NCBI GenBank assembly: GCA_029961685.1
Contig: JARWKL010000008.1
Coordinates: 18,695,981-18,759,980 of the forward strand
Reading direction: 5' to 3'
From: Aristolochia californica
Lineage: Eukaryota > Streptophyta > Magnoliopsida > Piperales > Aristolochiaceae
Length of the DNA stretch: 64,000 nt
Made by a program: the position numbers and the translations under genes. Below, piece after piece: positions 43,101 through 56,792 of the stretch. Position 1 is the stretch's first letter. Each line of letters starts with the position of its first letter. The notes beneath the pieces were generated by a model. The model was not told the origin of the DNA. It made no database searches and saw only the letters and a list, made by a program, of their open reading frames with translations.

Positions 43101-46100
43101 CTACAAATATTTATAAAAAAGGATATCCATGCTTGAAACATGTTAAAGAATCAAATGACCAATGGATCCAAACCTTTTAAAGAGAATAACACTACATTCT
43201 CAAGTGAACATGCGGTGGGATATTTACCCGAGTCAAACAAGCCATTATTTTGCCCATTTACAAAAAGTTGAACTAAGGATCATAGATGATTGTAAAGAGA
43301 TTTATTATGCGTAACAGACTATATATTTTTAAGGAATTACTTATGGATTGGGAGTCAACACTCAGTTAAAAATCCCCCGCCACCCTCTTTTCCTGACGAT
43401 TACAGAACCTGATATATAACAACTAAATAGAGTTTACAATCCCTAAAAATTACAGGCACTTTCATGAATTATCTCTCTCTAAATTTGTGCATTGTGCATT
43501 TCCATTTTAGATATATAATTTTTTCTTAAATCAAAACTTGAGTTTTCACCTGTCCTTCATCTCGTAAAAAAAAAGAGATAAAATTCAAATAGATCACAAC
43601 AAACTGAAAATTTTAGAGTTTAATGTATGGAAAGAATTTAAAGCTATAAACGAATGTATGTAAAAAAAATTTATTCACACACAACAAATGAACACGAAAG
43701 TTTTGTTATCCAAGTTGGGGAAATTCCACTAGTTCAACCCTAATTGCTCTGAATTTTATAAGAAAGGGATTTTTCTACACATGTTTTAAAAAATGGATAT
43801 GCATTCTTGAAACATGTTAAAGATGCAAATGGCCTATGGTTCCAAACGTTTTAGAGAGAATAACATTAAATTCTTAAGTGAACGTGTGGTGGGATATTTA
43901 CCCGAGTCAAACAAGCCATTATTTTGCCCATTTACAAAAAGCTAACCTAACGATCATAGATGATTGTATCAGGCTATATTTTGTATGGAATGACTTATGG
44001 ATTGGGAGTCAACAGTCAGATAAAAATCACTTGTCTCCCCCTTTTCTCGACGATTGCAGAACATGATATATAAAAACTAAAAAGAGTTTACAGTCCCTAA
44101 AAATTAAAGACACTTCTTGGAATTATGTCTCTCTCTATTTGTGCATTGTGAATTTCAATTTAGATGTATACTTTATTTTTACATCAAAACTTGAGTTTTC
44201 ACTTTTCCTAGATCTCGCAAACAAAAAAAAAAAGACAATAGGCAAATAGATCACTACAAAATGAAAATTTTAGAGTTTATCTACGGAAGAATTTAAAGCA
44301 ATAAACTAATGTAAGTAAAAAAAAATTATTCACACACCACTAATTAACACAAAAGTTATGTTATCCAAGTTTGGGAAATTTCACTAGTTCAACCCTTATA
44401 GCTCCGAATTTTATAAGAAATATATTTTTCTACACATGTTTTAAAAAATGGATATGCATGCTTGAAGCATGTTCAAGATGAAAATGACCTATGGATCCAA
44501 AACCTTTTAAAGAGAATAACATGAAATTCTCAAGTAAACGTGTGGTGGGATATTTACCCGAGTCAAACAAACCATTACTTTGCCCATTTACGAAAAGCTG
44601 ACCTAACGATCATAGATGATTGTAAAGTGATTTATCATGTGTAACGGGCTATATTTTTGTAAGTAATGACTTATGGATTGGGAGTCAACACTCAGTTAAA
44701 AATCCCCGCCTCCCCCTTTTCCAAGACAATTGCAAAACCTGATATATAAAAACAAAAATTTATGGAATTATCTCTCTCTACATTTATGAATTGTGAATTT
44801 CCCTTTTAGATGTATATTTTTTTCTTAAATCAAAACTTGAGTTTTCACTTTCCCTTCATCTCGCAAACAAAAAAAAATATACAAGGCAAATAGATCTCAA
44901 CAAAATGAAAATTTTAGAGTTTAAGTATGGAAGATTTTAAAGCAATAAACAAATGTAAGTAAAGAAAATTTATTCACACACCACAAATGAACACAAAAAT
45001 TATGTTATCCAAGTTTTGGAAATTCCACTAGTTCAACCATAATAGCTCGGAATTTTATAAGAAAGATATTTTTCTACACATGGTTTAAAAAATGGATATG
45101 CATGTTTGAAACATATTAAAGATGCAAATGACCTATGGATCCAAACCTTTTAAAGAGAATAACATTAAATTCTCAAGTGAACGTGCGGTTGGCTATTTAC
45201 CCGAGTCAAACAAGCCATTGTTTTGCCCATTTACAAAAAGCAGACCTAACAATCATAGATGATTGTAAAGTGATTTATCATGCGTAACGAGCTATATTTT
45301 TGTCAGGAATGACATATGCATTGGGACTCAACACTCAGTTAAAATTCCCTCGCCTCCCCCTTTTCCCGACGAGTTCAGAATATGATATATAAAAAACTAA
45401 AAAGAGTTTATAATCCCTAAAAATTACTGACACTTTTTGGTATTATATCTCTTCTCATTTGTGCATTGTGCATTTCCATTTTAGATCTTTACTTTTTTCT
45501 TAAACCAAAATTTGAGTTTTCACTTTTCCTTCATCTTGGAAAAAAAAAAAAAAGATAAAAGGCAAATAGATCACAACAAGATGAAAATTTTAGAGTTTTT
45601 GTATAGAAATAATTCAAAGCAATAAACAAATGTTAGCAAAGAAAATTTATTCGCACACCACAAATGAACAAAAAAAATTTGTTATCCAAGTTTGGGTGAT
45701 TCTACAAGTTCAACAATAATAGCTCAGATTTTTATAAGAGAGATTTTTCTACATATGTTTTAAAAAATGGATATGCATGCCTGAAACATGATAAAGATGC
45801 AAATGACCTATGGATCCAAACCTTTTAAAGAGAATAACATTAAATTCTCAAGTGAACGTGTGGTGGGATATTTACCTGAGTCAAACAAGCCATTATTTTG
45901 CCCACTTACAAAAAGTTGACGTAACGATCATAGATGATTGTAGAATAATTTATCATGCGTAACGGGCTATATTTTTGTTAGGAATGACTTATGGATTGGG
46001 AGTCAACACTCAGTTAAAAATGCCCCGCCACCCCCATTTTCCCGACAATAGCAGAACCTGATATATAAAAACTAAAAAGAGTTTTGCAATCCCTAAAAAT

Positions 46101-49100
46101 TACAGGCACTTATTGGAATTATCTCCCTCTACATTTGTACATTCTATATTTCCATTTTAGATGTATACTTTTTTCTTAAATTAAAACTTGAGTTTTCACT
46201 TTCCCTTCATCTCGTAAACAAAAAAAAAAGAGATAAAAGGCAATTAAATCACATCAAAATGAAAGTTTTAGAGTTCATGTATGGAGAGAATTTAAAGAAA
46301 TCAACAAATGTAAGAAAAGAAAATTTATTCACAAACCACAAATTAACACAAAAGTCTTGTTATCCAAGTTTGGGTAATTCCACTAGTTCAACCCTAATAG
46401 CTCGGAATTTTATAAGAAATAGATTTCTACACATGTTTTAAAAAATAGATATGCACACTTGAAACATGTTAAAGATGCAAATGACCTATGGATCCAAACC
46501 TTTTAAAGAGAATAACATTAAATTCTCTAGTGACCGTGCGGTGGGATATTTTCCCTAGTCAAACAAGCCATTATTTTGCCCATTTACAAAAAGTTGACCT
46601 AACAATCAGCGTAACGGGTTATATTTTTGTAAGGAATGACTTATGGATTGGGAGTCAACACTGAGTTAAAAATCCCCCGCCTGCCCCTTTTCCCCGCGAC
46701 TATAGAACTTGATATATAAAAACTGAAAAACGTTTAAAATCACTAAATATTACGAACACTTTTTGGAATTATCTCTCTCTACACTTGTTCATTGTGCATT
46801 TACATTTTAGATTTATTCTTTTTTCTTAAATCAAAACTTGAGTTTTCACTTTCGCTTCATTTCGAAAACAAAAAAAAGAGATAAAAGGCAAAAAAGATCA
46901 TAACAAACTGAAAATTTTAGAGTTTATGTGTGGAAAGAATTTAAAGCAATAAAGAAATCTAAGTAAAGAAAATTTATGCAAACACCACAAATGAACATAA
47001 AAGTTTTGTTATCCATGTTTGGGAAATTTCAGTACCCTAATTGCTCGGAATATTAGAAGAAAGAGATTTTTCTACACATGTTTAAAAACTGGATATGCAT
47101 GCTTGAAACATGTTAAAGATGCAAATGACCTATGGATCCAAACCTTTTATAGAGAATAACATTAAAATCTCAAGTGAACGTACGGTAGGATATTTACTCG
47201 AGTCAAACAAGCAATTATTTGGCCCTTTTAAAAAAAGCTCACCTAACGATTATAGATGATTTTAAAGTGATTTATCATGAGTAATGGGCTATATTTTTGT
47301 AAGGAATGATTTATGGATTTGGAGTCAAAACTCCGTTCAAAATCCCCGCCTCCCCCATTTCCCGACAATTATAGAACCTGATATATATTAATACTTAAAA
47401 GTGTTTACAATCCCTAAAAATTACAGTCACTTTTTGGAATTATATCTCTCTACATTTGTGCATTCTACATTTCCATTTTAGATGTATAATAGTTTCTTAA
47501 ATCAAAACTTGAGTTTTCACTTTCCCATCATCTCGTAAACATAAAATAGAGATAAAATGCAATTAGATCACATTAAAATTGAAATAATAGAGTTTATGTA
47601 TGGAAAGAATTCAAAGCAATAACCAAATGTAAGTAATTAAAATTTATTCACACACCATAAATAAACACAAAACTTTACCTATCCCAGTTTGGGAAATTCC
47701 ACTAGTTCAACCCTAATAGCTCGGAATTTTGAAAGAAAAAGATTTTTCTACACATGTTTTAAAAAATGGATATGCATGATTGAAACATGTTAAATGAATG
47801 ACCTGTGGATCCAAACCTTTTAAAGAGAATAACATTAAATTCTCAAGTGAACGTGTGGTGGGATATTTACGTGAGTCAAACAAGTCATTATTATGCCCAT
47901 TTACAAAAAGCTGACCTAACAATTATGGATGATTGTAATGTGATTAATCATGTGTAACGGGCTATATTTTTGAAAGTAAATGACTTATAGATTGGGAGTA
48001 AACACTCATTTAAAAATCCCGCACCTCCCCCTTTTACCAAAGATTGCAGAACCTGATATATTAAGACTAAAAAGAGTTTACAATCCCTAAAAATTACAAA
48101 CACTTTTTGGTATTATCTCTCTCAACATTTGTGCATTGTGCATTTCCATTTTACATGTATACTTTTTTCTTAAATCAAAACTTAAGTTTTCACTTTCCCT
48201 TCATCTCGTAAACAAAAAGAAGAGATAAAAGGCAAATTGATCACAACAGACTAAAAGTTTTAGAGTTTATCTTTAGAAAGAATTTAAAGCAAGCAACAAA
48301 TGTAAGTACAAAAAATTTATTCTCACGCCACAAATGAACACCAAAAATTTGTTATCCAAGTTTGAGAAATTCCACTAGTTCTACACTAATAGCTCGGAAT
48401 TTTTTAAGAAAGAGGTTTTTCTACAAATGTTTTAAAAAATGGATATGCAAGCTTGAAACATGTTAAAGATTTAAATGATCTATGGATCCAAATCTTTCAA
48501 AGAGAATAACATTAAATTCTCAAGAGAACATACGGTGGGATATTTTCCAGAGTAAAACAAGCCATTATTTTGTCCATTTACAAAAAGCTGACCTAACAAT
48601 TATAGGTGATTGAATAGTGATTTATCATGCACAACGGGCTATTTTTGTTAAGAATGACTTATGGATTGGGAGTCAACACTCAATTAAAAATCCCCTGACT
48701 CCCTCTTTTCCCTACGATTGCAGAACCTGATATATAAAAACTCAAAAGGGTTTACGGTCCATAAAAATTATAGACACTTTTTGGAATTATCTCTCTCTAC
48801 ATTTTTGCATTGTGCATTTCCATTTTTGATGTATTTTTTTTTCTTAAATCAAAACTTGATTTTTAACTTTCCCTTCATCTCGTAAACAAAAAAAAAAAAG
48901 ATAAAAGGCAAATAGATCACAACAAACTGAAAATTTTAGAGTTTATGTATGGAAAGAATTTAAATAAATAAATAAATGTAAGTAAAGATAATTTATTCAC
49001 ACACCACAAATGAACACAAAAGTTTCGTTATCCAAGTTTGGGAAATTCCACTTGTTCAACCCTAATAGCTTGGAATTTTATAAGAAATAGATTTTTCTAC

Positions 49101-52100
49101 ACATGTTTTAAAAAATGGATATGCATGCTTGAAACATGTTAAAAATGCAAATGACCTATGGATCCAAACCATTTAAAGAGAATAACATTAAATTCTCAAG
49201 TGAACGTGCAGGGGGATATTTACCCGAGTCAAACAAGCCATTATTTAGCCCATTTACAAAGAGTTGACCTAACGATCATAGATTATTGTATAGTGATTTA
49301 TCATGTGTAATGGGATATATTTTTGTATGGAATGACTTATGGATTGGGAGTTAACACTCAGTTAAAAATCCTCCGCCTCCCCCTTTTCCTGACGATTGCA
49401 GAACCTAATATATAAAAACTAAAAAGAGTTTACAATTCCTAAAAATTACTGTCACTTTTTGGAATTATCTCTCACTAGATTTGTGCATTGTGCATTTCAA
49501 TTTTAAACGTATACTCTGTTCTTAACTAAAAACTTGAGTTTTCAGTTCCCTTTCATCTCGTAAACAAGAAAAAGAGATAAAAGGCAAATAGATCATAACA
49601 AAATGAAAATTTTAGAGTTTATGTACGGAAACAATTTAAAGCAATAAACAAATGTAAGTAAGGAAAATTTATTCTCATCCCACAAATGAACACAAAAGTT
49701 TTCTTATCCAGGTTTTGGTAATTCCACTAGTTAAACCCAAATAGCTCGAAATTTTATAAGAAAGACATTTATCTACATATGTTTTAAAAAATGGATATGC
49801 ATGCTTGAAACATGTTAAAGATGCAAATGACCTATGGATCCAAATCTTTTAAAGAGAATAACATTAAATTCTCAAGAGAACGTGTGGTAGGATATTTACC
49901 CGAGTCAAACAAGCCATTATTTTGCCCATTTACAAAAAACCTGACCTAACGATCATACATGATTGTAAAGTGATTTATCTTGCATAACGGGCTATATTTT
50001 TTTAAGGAATGACTTATGGATTGGGAGTCAACACTCAGTTAAAAATCCCCTGCCTCCCCCTCTTCACGACTATTGATGTACCTGATATATAAAAACTAAA
50101 AAGAGCTTACAATCCCTAAAAATTACAAACACTTTTTGGAATTATCTCTCTCCCAATTTTTGCATTGTTCATTTCCATTTTAGATGTATACTTTTCTCTT
50201 AAATAAAAACTTGAGTTTTCACTTTCCCTTCATCTCGTAAAGAAAAAAAAGAGATAAAAGGCAAATACAACACAACAAAATGAAAATTTTAGAGTTTTTT
50301 TATGGAAAGAATTTAAAGTAATGAACAAAGTTAATAAAATAAAATTTATTCACACACCACAAATGAACACAAAAATTTTGCTATCCAAATTTCGGTTATT
50401 CTACTAATTCAACCCTAATAGTTGGGAATTTTATAGCGAAGAGATTTTTCTACACATGTTCTAAAAAATAGATATGCCTGCTTGAAACATGTTAAAGATA
50501 CAAAGGACCTATGGATCCAAACCTTTTAAAGATAATAAAATTAAATTCTCAAGTGAACGTGCGGTGGGATATTTACCCGAGTCAAACAAGCCATTATTTT
50601 ACCCATTACCTAAAGCTGACCTAACAATAATAGATGATTGTAAAGTTATTTATCATGCGTAACAAGCTATATTTTTGGAACGAATGACTTATGGATTGGG
50701 AGTCAACACTCAGTTAAAAATCCCCCACCACCCCCTTTTCCCAACGATTGCAGAACCTGATATATAAAAACTAAAAAGCGTTTACAATCCCTAAAAATTA
50801 CTGGCACTTTTTTGAATTATCTCTCTCTACATTTGTGCATTCTACAGTTCCATTTTAGATTGATACTTTTTTCTTAAATCAAAACTTGAGTTTTCACTTT
50901 CCCTTCATCTCGTAAACATAAAAAAGAGATAAAAGGCAAATGGATCACATCAAAATGAAAGTTTTAGAGTTTATGAATGGAAAGAATTTGAATCATTGAA
51001 CAAATTTAATAAATAAAAATTTATTCACAAACCACAAATGAACACAAAAGTCTTGTTATCCTAGTTTGGATGATTCCCCTAGAGCAACCCTAATAGATTG
51101 GAATTTTATAAAAAAGAGATTTTTCTACACATGTTTTAAAAAATAGATATGCCTACTTGAAACATGTTAAAGATGCAAATTACCTAAGGATCGAAAACTT
51201 TTAAAGAGAATAACATTAAATTCTCAAGTGAACGTGCGGTAGGATATTTTCCCGAGTCAAACAATCCATTATTTTGCCAATTTACAAAAAGTTTACCTAA
51301 CGATCAGTGTAACGGACTATATTTTTTTAAGGAATGACTTATGGATTAGGAGTCAACACTCAGTTAAAAATCCCCCGCCTCCCCCTTTTCCCGACAATTA
51401 CAGAACCTGATATATAAAAATTGAAAAACGTGTACAATCCGTTAAAAATTACGAACAATTTTTGGAATTATCTCTCTCTATATTTGTGCATTGTTCATTT
51501 CCATTTTAGATGTATACTTTTTTCTTAAATAAAAACTTGCGTTTTCACTTTCCCCGCATCTCGTAAACAAAAAAAAGAGATAAAAGGCAAGTAGCGCACA
51601 ACAAAATAAAAATTTTAAAGTTTATGTATGGAAAGAATTTAAAGCAATGAATAAATGTAAGAAAATAAAATTTATTCACACACCACAAATGAACACAAAA
51701 GTTTTGCTATCTAGGTTTCGGTAATTCCACTAGTTCCACCTTAATTGCTCGGAATTTTAAGAAAGAGATTTTTCTACACATGTTTTAGAAAATAGATATG
51801 CCTGCTAGAAACATGTTAAAGATACAAATAACCTTTGGATCCAAACCTTTTAAAAAGAATAAAATTAAATTCCCAAGAGAACGTGCGGTGGGATAGTTAC
51901 CCGAGTCAAACCTGCGATTATTTTACCCATTTACCTAATGCTGACCTAACGATCATAGATGATTGTAAAGTGATTTATCATGCGTAACAGGCTATATTTT
52001 TGGAAGGAATGATTTATGGATAGGGAGTCAACACTCAGTTAAAAATCCCCCGCCACCCCCTTTTCCCGACGATTGCAGAACCTGATATATAAAAACTAAA

Positions 52101-55100
52101 AAGAGTTTACAATCCCTAAAAATTACAGGCACTTTTTGGAATTATCTTTCTCTACATTTGTGCATTCTACGTTTCCATTTTTGATTGATGGATTTTTCTT
52201 AACTCAAAACTTGAGTTTTCACTTTCCCTTCATCTCGTAAACATAAAAAAAGAGATAAAAGGCAAATACATCACAACAAAATGAAAGTTTTAGATTTTGA
52301 TGTGTGGAAAGAATTTGAAGAAATGAACAAATGTAATAAAATTAAATTTATTCACAAACCATAAATTAACACAGATGTCTTGTTATCCAAGTTTGGGTAA
52401 TTCCACTAATTCAACCCTAATAGCTCGGATTTTTATAAGAAAGAGAAATTTTTACACATGTTTTAAAAAGTAGATATGCACGCTTGAATCATGTTAAAGA
52501 TGAAAATGACCTATGGATCCAAACCTTTTAAAGAGAATAACATTAAATTCTCAAGTGAACGTGCGGTGGGATATTTTCCCGATTCAAACAAGCCATTATT
52601 TTGCCTATTTACAAAAAGCTGACCTAACGATCAGTGTACTGGGCTATATTTTTGTAAGGATTCACTTTTGGATTGGGAGTCAACACTCAGTTTAAAATCC
52701 CCCGCCTCCCCCTTTTCCTGACGATTGCAGAACCTGATATATAAAAACTGAAAAGTGATTACAATCCCTAAAAATTACGGACACTTTTAAGAATTATCTC
52801 TCTCTACATTTGTGCATTGTGAATTTCCATTTTAGATGTATACTTTTATTTTAAATCAAAACTTGAGTTTTCACTTTCCCTTCATCTCGAAAACAAAAAA
52901 AAAAAGAGATAAAAGACAAAAAGATTAGAACAAATTGAAAATTTTAGAGTTTATTTATGGAAAGAATTTAAAGCAATAAACAAATGTAAGTAAAGAAAAT
53001 TTTTTTAGACACCACAAATGAACAAAAAAGTTTTGTTATCCAAGTTTGGGAAATTCCACTAGTTCAACCCCAATTGCTCGGAATTTTATAACAAAGAGAT
53101 TTTTCTACACATGTTTTAAAAAATGGATATGCATGCTTGTTACATGTTAAAGATGGAAATGACAATGGATCTAAACCTTTTATAGAGCATAACATTAAAA
53201 TCCCAAGTGAACTTGCGGTGGGATATTTACTCGAGTCAAACAGGCTATTATTTTGCCCATTTACAAAAAGCTGACCTAACGATCATAGATGATTGTAAAG
53301 TGATTTATCATGCGTAACGGGCAATAGTTTTGTAAGAAATGACTTATGGATTGCGAGTCAACACTTAGTTAAAAATTCCCCCCTCCCCCTTTTCTCGACG
53401 ATTGCAAAACATGATATATAAAGACTAAAAAACATTTACAATCCCTAAAAATTAAAAACATTTCAGGAATTATCTCTCCTTATATGTGTACATTGTGCAT
53501 TTCCATTTTAGATGCATGCTTTTTCTTACATCAAAACTTGAGTTTTCACCTTCCCTTCATTTCGTAAACATAAAAAAGAGATAAAAGGCAAAGACATGAC
53601 TTCAAAATTAAAGTTTTAGAGTTTATGTATGGAAAGAATTTAAGGCAATGAACAAATGTAAGAAAAGAAAATTTATTCACAAATCACAAATTAACACAAA
53701 AGTCTTGTTATCCAAGTTTGGGTAATTCCACTAGTTCAACCCTAATAGCATTGGAATTTTATTAGAAAGAGATTTTATACACATGTTTTAAAAAATAGAT
53801 AAGCCCGCTTGAAAGATGTTAAATATGCAAATGACCTAAGGATCCAAACCTTTTAAAGAGAATCACATTAAATTCTCAAGTGAACGTGCGGTGGGATATT
53901 TTCCCGAGTCAAGCAAGCTATTATTTTGCCCATTTACAAAAAGTTGACCTAACGATCAGCGTAACGGGCTATATTTTCGTAAGGAATGACTTATGGATTG
54001 GGAGTCAACACTCAGTTAAAAATCCCCCGCCTCCCCCTTTTCCTGATGATTGCAGAACCGTATATATAAAAACTGAAAAGTGTTTACAATCCCTAAAAAT
54101 TACGGACACTTTTTTGAATTATCTCTCTCTACATTTGTGCATTGTGCATTTGCATTTTAGATGTATACTTTTATCTTAAATCAAAACTTGATTTTTCACT
54201 TTCCCTTCATCTCGTAAACATAAAAAAGAGATAAAAGGCAAAGACATGTCTTCAAAATTAAAGTTTTAGAGTTTATGCATGGAAAGAATTTAAAGCAATG
54301 AAAAATGTAATAAAATAAAATTTATTCACAAACCACAAATTAACACAAAAGTCTTGTTATCCAAGTTTGCCTAATTCCACTAGTTCAACCCTAAAAGCTC
54401 AAAATTTTATAAGAAAAAGATTTTTCTACACATGTTTTAAAAAATAGATATGCACGCTTGAAACATGTGAAAGATGCAAATGACCTATGGATCCAATCCT
54501 TTTAAACTGAATAACATTAAATTCTCAAGTGAACGTGCGGTGGGATATTTTCCCGAGTCAAACAAGCCAATATTTTGCACATTTACAAAAGGGTTAACCT
54601 AACGATCAGCGTAACAGGGTATATTTTTGTAAGGAATGACTTATGGATTGGGAGTCGACACTCAGTTAAAAATCCCTCGCCTCCCCCTTTTCCCGAAGAT
54701 TGCAAAACCTGATATATAGAGACTAAAAAGAGTTTACAGTCCCTAAAAATTACGGCCACTTTTTGGAATTATCTCTCTCTACATTTGTGCATTATGCATT
54801 TCCATTTTAGATGTATACTTTTATCTTAAATCAAAACTTGAGTATTCACTTTCCCTTCATCTCGGAAACAAAACAAAAAAGAGATAAAAGGCAAAAAGAT
54901 CACAACAAATTGAAAATTTTAGAGTTTTATGTATGGAAAGAATTTAAAGCTTTAAAAGAATGCAAGTAAAGAAAATTTATTCACACACCACAAACGAACA
55001 CAAAAGTTTTCTTATCATAGTTTGGTAAGTTCAACCCTAATTGCTCAGAATTTTATAAGAAAGAGATTTTTCTACACATGTTTTAAAAAATGGATTTGCA

Positions 55101-55266
55101 TGCTTGAAACATGTTAAAGATGCAAATGACCTATGGTTCCAAACCTTTTCAAGAAAACAACATTAAAATCTCAAGTGAACGTGCGGTGGGATATTTACTC
55201 GAGTCAAACAAGCCATTATTTAGCCCGTTTACAAAAAGCTGACCTAACCATCATGGATGATTATAA

Positions 55267-55434
55267 AGTGATTTATCATCCGTAACGGGCTATATTTGTG
55301 TAAGGAATGACTTAAGGATTGGGAGTCAACACAAGGTTAAAAATCCCCCGCTATATTTTTCATGCCTAACACGCTATATTTTTACGGAATGACTTATGGA
55401 TTGGGAGTCAACACTCAGTTAAATATCCCCCGCC
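55267..55434. repeat. 82-bp internal tandem duplication in one monomer (unit B)
   Basis: Counterpart of the unit A duplication at 33.2 kb, with the same breakpoint (CCCCCGC joined to TATATTTTTCATGCC) and the same 82-bp offset (GGAATGA at 55304 and 55386). The host monomer spans 55135-55890, again 756 bp. It is a useful landmark for aligning units. Confidence 0.85.
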
Positions 55435-56750
55435 TCCCCCTTTTCCGGACGATTGTATAACCTGAAATTTAAAAACTAAAAAGAGTTTCCAATCCCTAAA
55501 ATATACAGAAACTTTTTGGAATTTTCTCTCTCTACATTTGTGCATTCTGAATTTCTATTTTAAACGTATACTTTTTTCTTAAATTAAACTTGAGTTTTCA
55601 CTTCCCTTTCATCTTGTAAAATAAAAAAGAGATAAAAGGCAAATAGATCACAACACAATGAAAATTTTAGAATTTATGTATAGAAACAATCTAAAGCAAT
55701 AAACAAATGCAAGTAAAGAAAATTTATTCACATCCAACAAATGAACACAAAACTTTTGTTATCCAAGTTTGGGTAATTCCACTACTTCAACCCAAATAGC
55801 TCGGAATTTTATGAGAAAGAGATTTATCTACATATGTTTTAAAAAATGGATATTCATGCTTGAACCATGTTAAAGATGCAAATGTCCTAAGGATCCAAAT
55901 CTTTTAAAGAGAATAACATTAAATTCTCAAGAGAACATGCGGTGGGATATTTTCCCGAGTCAAACAAGCCATTATTTTGCCCATTTATAAAAAGTTGACC
56001 TAACGATCAGCGTTACGGGCTATATTTTTGTAAGAAATGACTTATGGATTGGCAGTCAACACTTAGTTAAAAATTGCCCACCTCCCCCTTTTCCCGAAGA
56101 TTGCAGAACCTTATATATAAAAAATGTAAAGTGTTTACAATCCCTAAAAATTATTGTTACTTTTTGGAATTATCTCTCTCTACATTTGTGCATTGTGTAT
56201 TTCCATTTTAGATATATACTTTTATCTTAAATCGAAACTTGAGTTTTCATTTTCCCTTCATCTAGGAAACAAAAAAAAGAGATAAAAGGCAAAAAGATCA
56301 GAACAAACTAAAAATTTTAGAGTTTATGAATGGAAAGAATTTAAAGCAATAAAAAAATGTAAGTAAAGAAAATTTATTCACACGCCACAAATGAACGCAA
56401 AAGTTTTGTTATCCTAGTTTGGGAAATTCCACTAGTTCAACCCTAATTGCTCGGAATTTTATAAGAAAGAGATTTTTCGACACATGTTTTAAAAAAATGC
56501 ATATGCATGCTTGATACATGTTAACGATTCAAATGACCTATGGATCCAAACCTTTTATAGAGAATAACATTAAAATCACAAGTGAACATGCGGTTGGATA
56601 TTTACTCGAGTAAAACAAGCTATTATTTTGCCCATTTACAAAAAGCTGACCTAACGATCATTGATGATTGTAAAGTGATCTATCATGCGTAACGGGCTAT
56701 ATTTTTGTAAGGAATGACTTGTGGATTGGGTGTCAACACTCAGTTAAACC

Positions 56751-56752
<2 letters not shown>

Positions 56753-56789
<37 letters not shown>
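56753..56789. repeat. Homopolymer run of 37 C
   Basis: The C-rich tract of this monomer is expanded to 37 uninterrupted C (G on the minus strand), then TCCTCCCCC. The unit A partner at 37,314 has 7 C followed by GCCTCTCCC. The monomer is correspondingly longer (708 against 685 bp). It could be a true expansion or a sequencing or assembly error. Confidence 0.9.

Positions 56790-56792
<3 letters not shown>

Larger units (their letters stand above)
18500..43797. repeat. HOR unit A: 38 monomers, 25.3 kb
   Basis: Anchors are 18540, 19201, 19875, 20551, 21228, 21840, 22517, 23192, 23865, 24536, 25211, 25885, 26535, 27213, 27865, 28539, 29189, 29780, 30430, 31103, 31746, 32421, 33076, 33832, 34510, ~35135, 35777, 36454, 37105, 37790, 38454, 39129, 39803, 40477, 41141, 41815, 42489 and 43164. 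The order of variant monomers recurs in unit B from 43.8 kb at an offset of 25,298-25,301 bp up to ~28.9/54.2 kb, then with smaller offsets after block losses. A directly counted 300-bp stretch (28579-28878 against 53880-54179) differs at 9 positions, about 97% identity, while neighbouring monomers look far more diverged. The left edge is placed near 18.5 kb because flanking sequence stops matching there. Confidence 0.9.
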
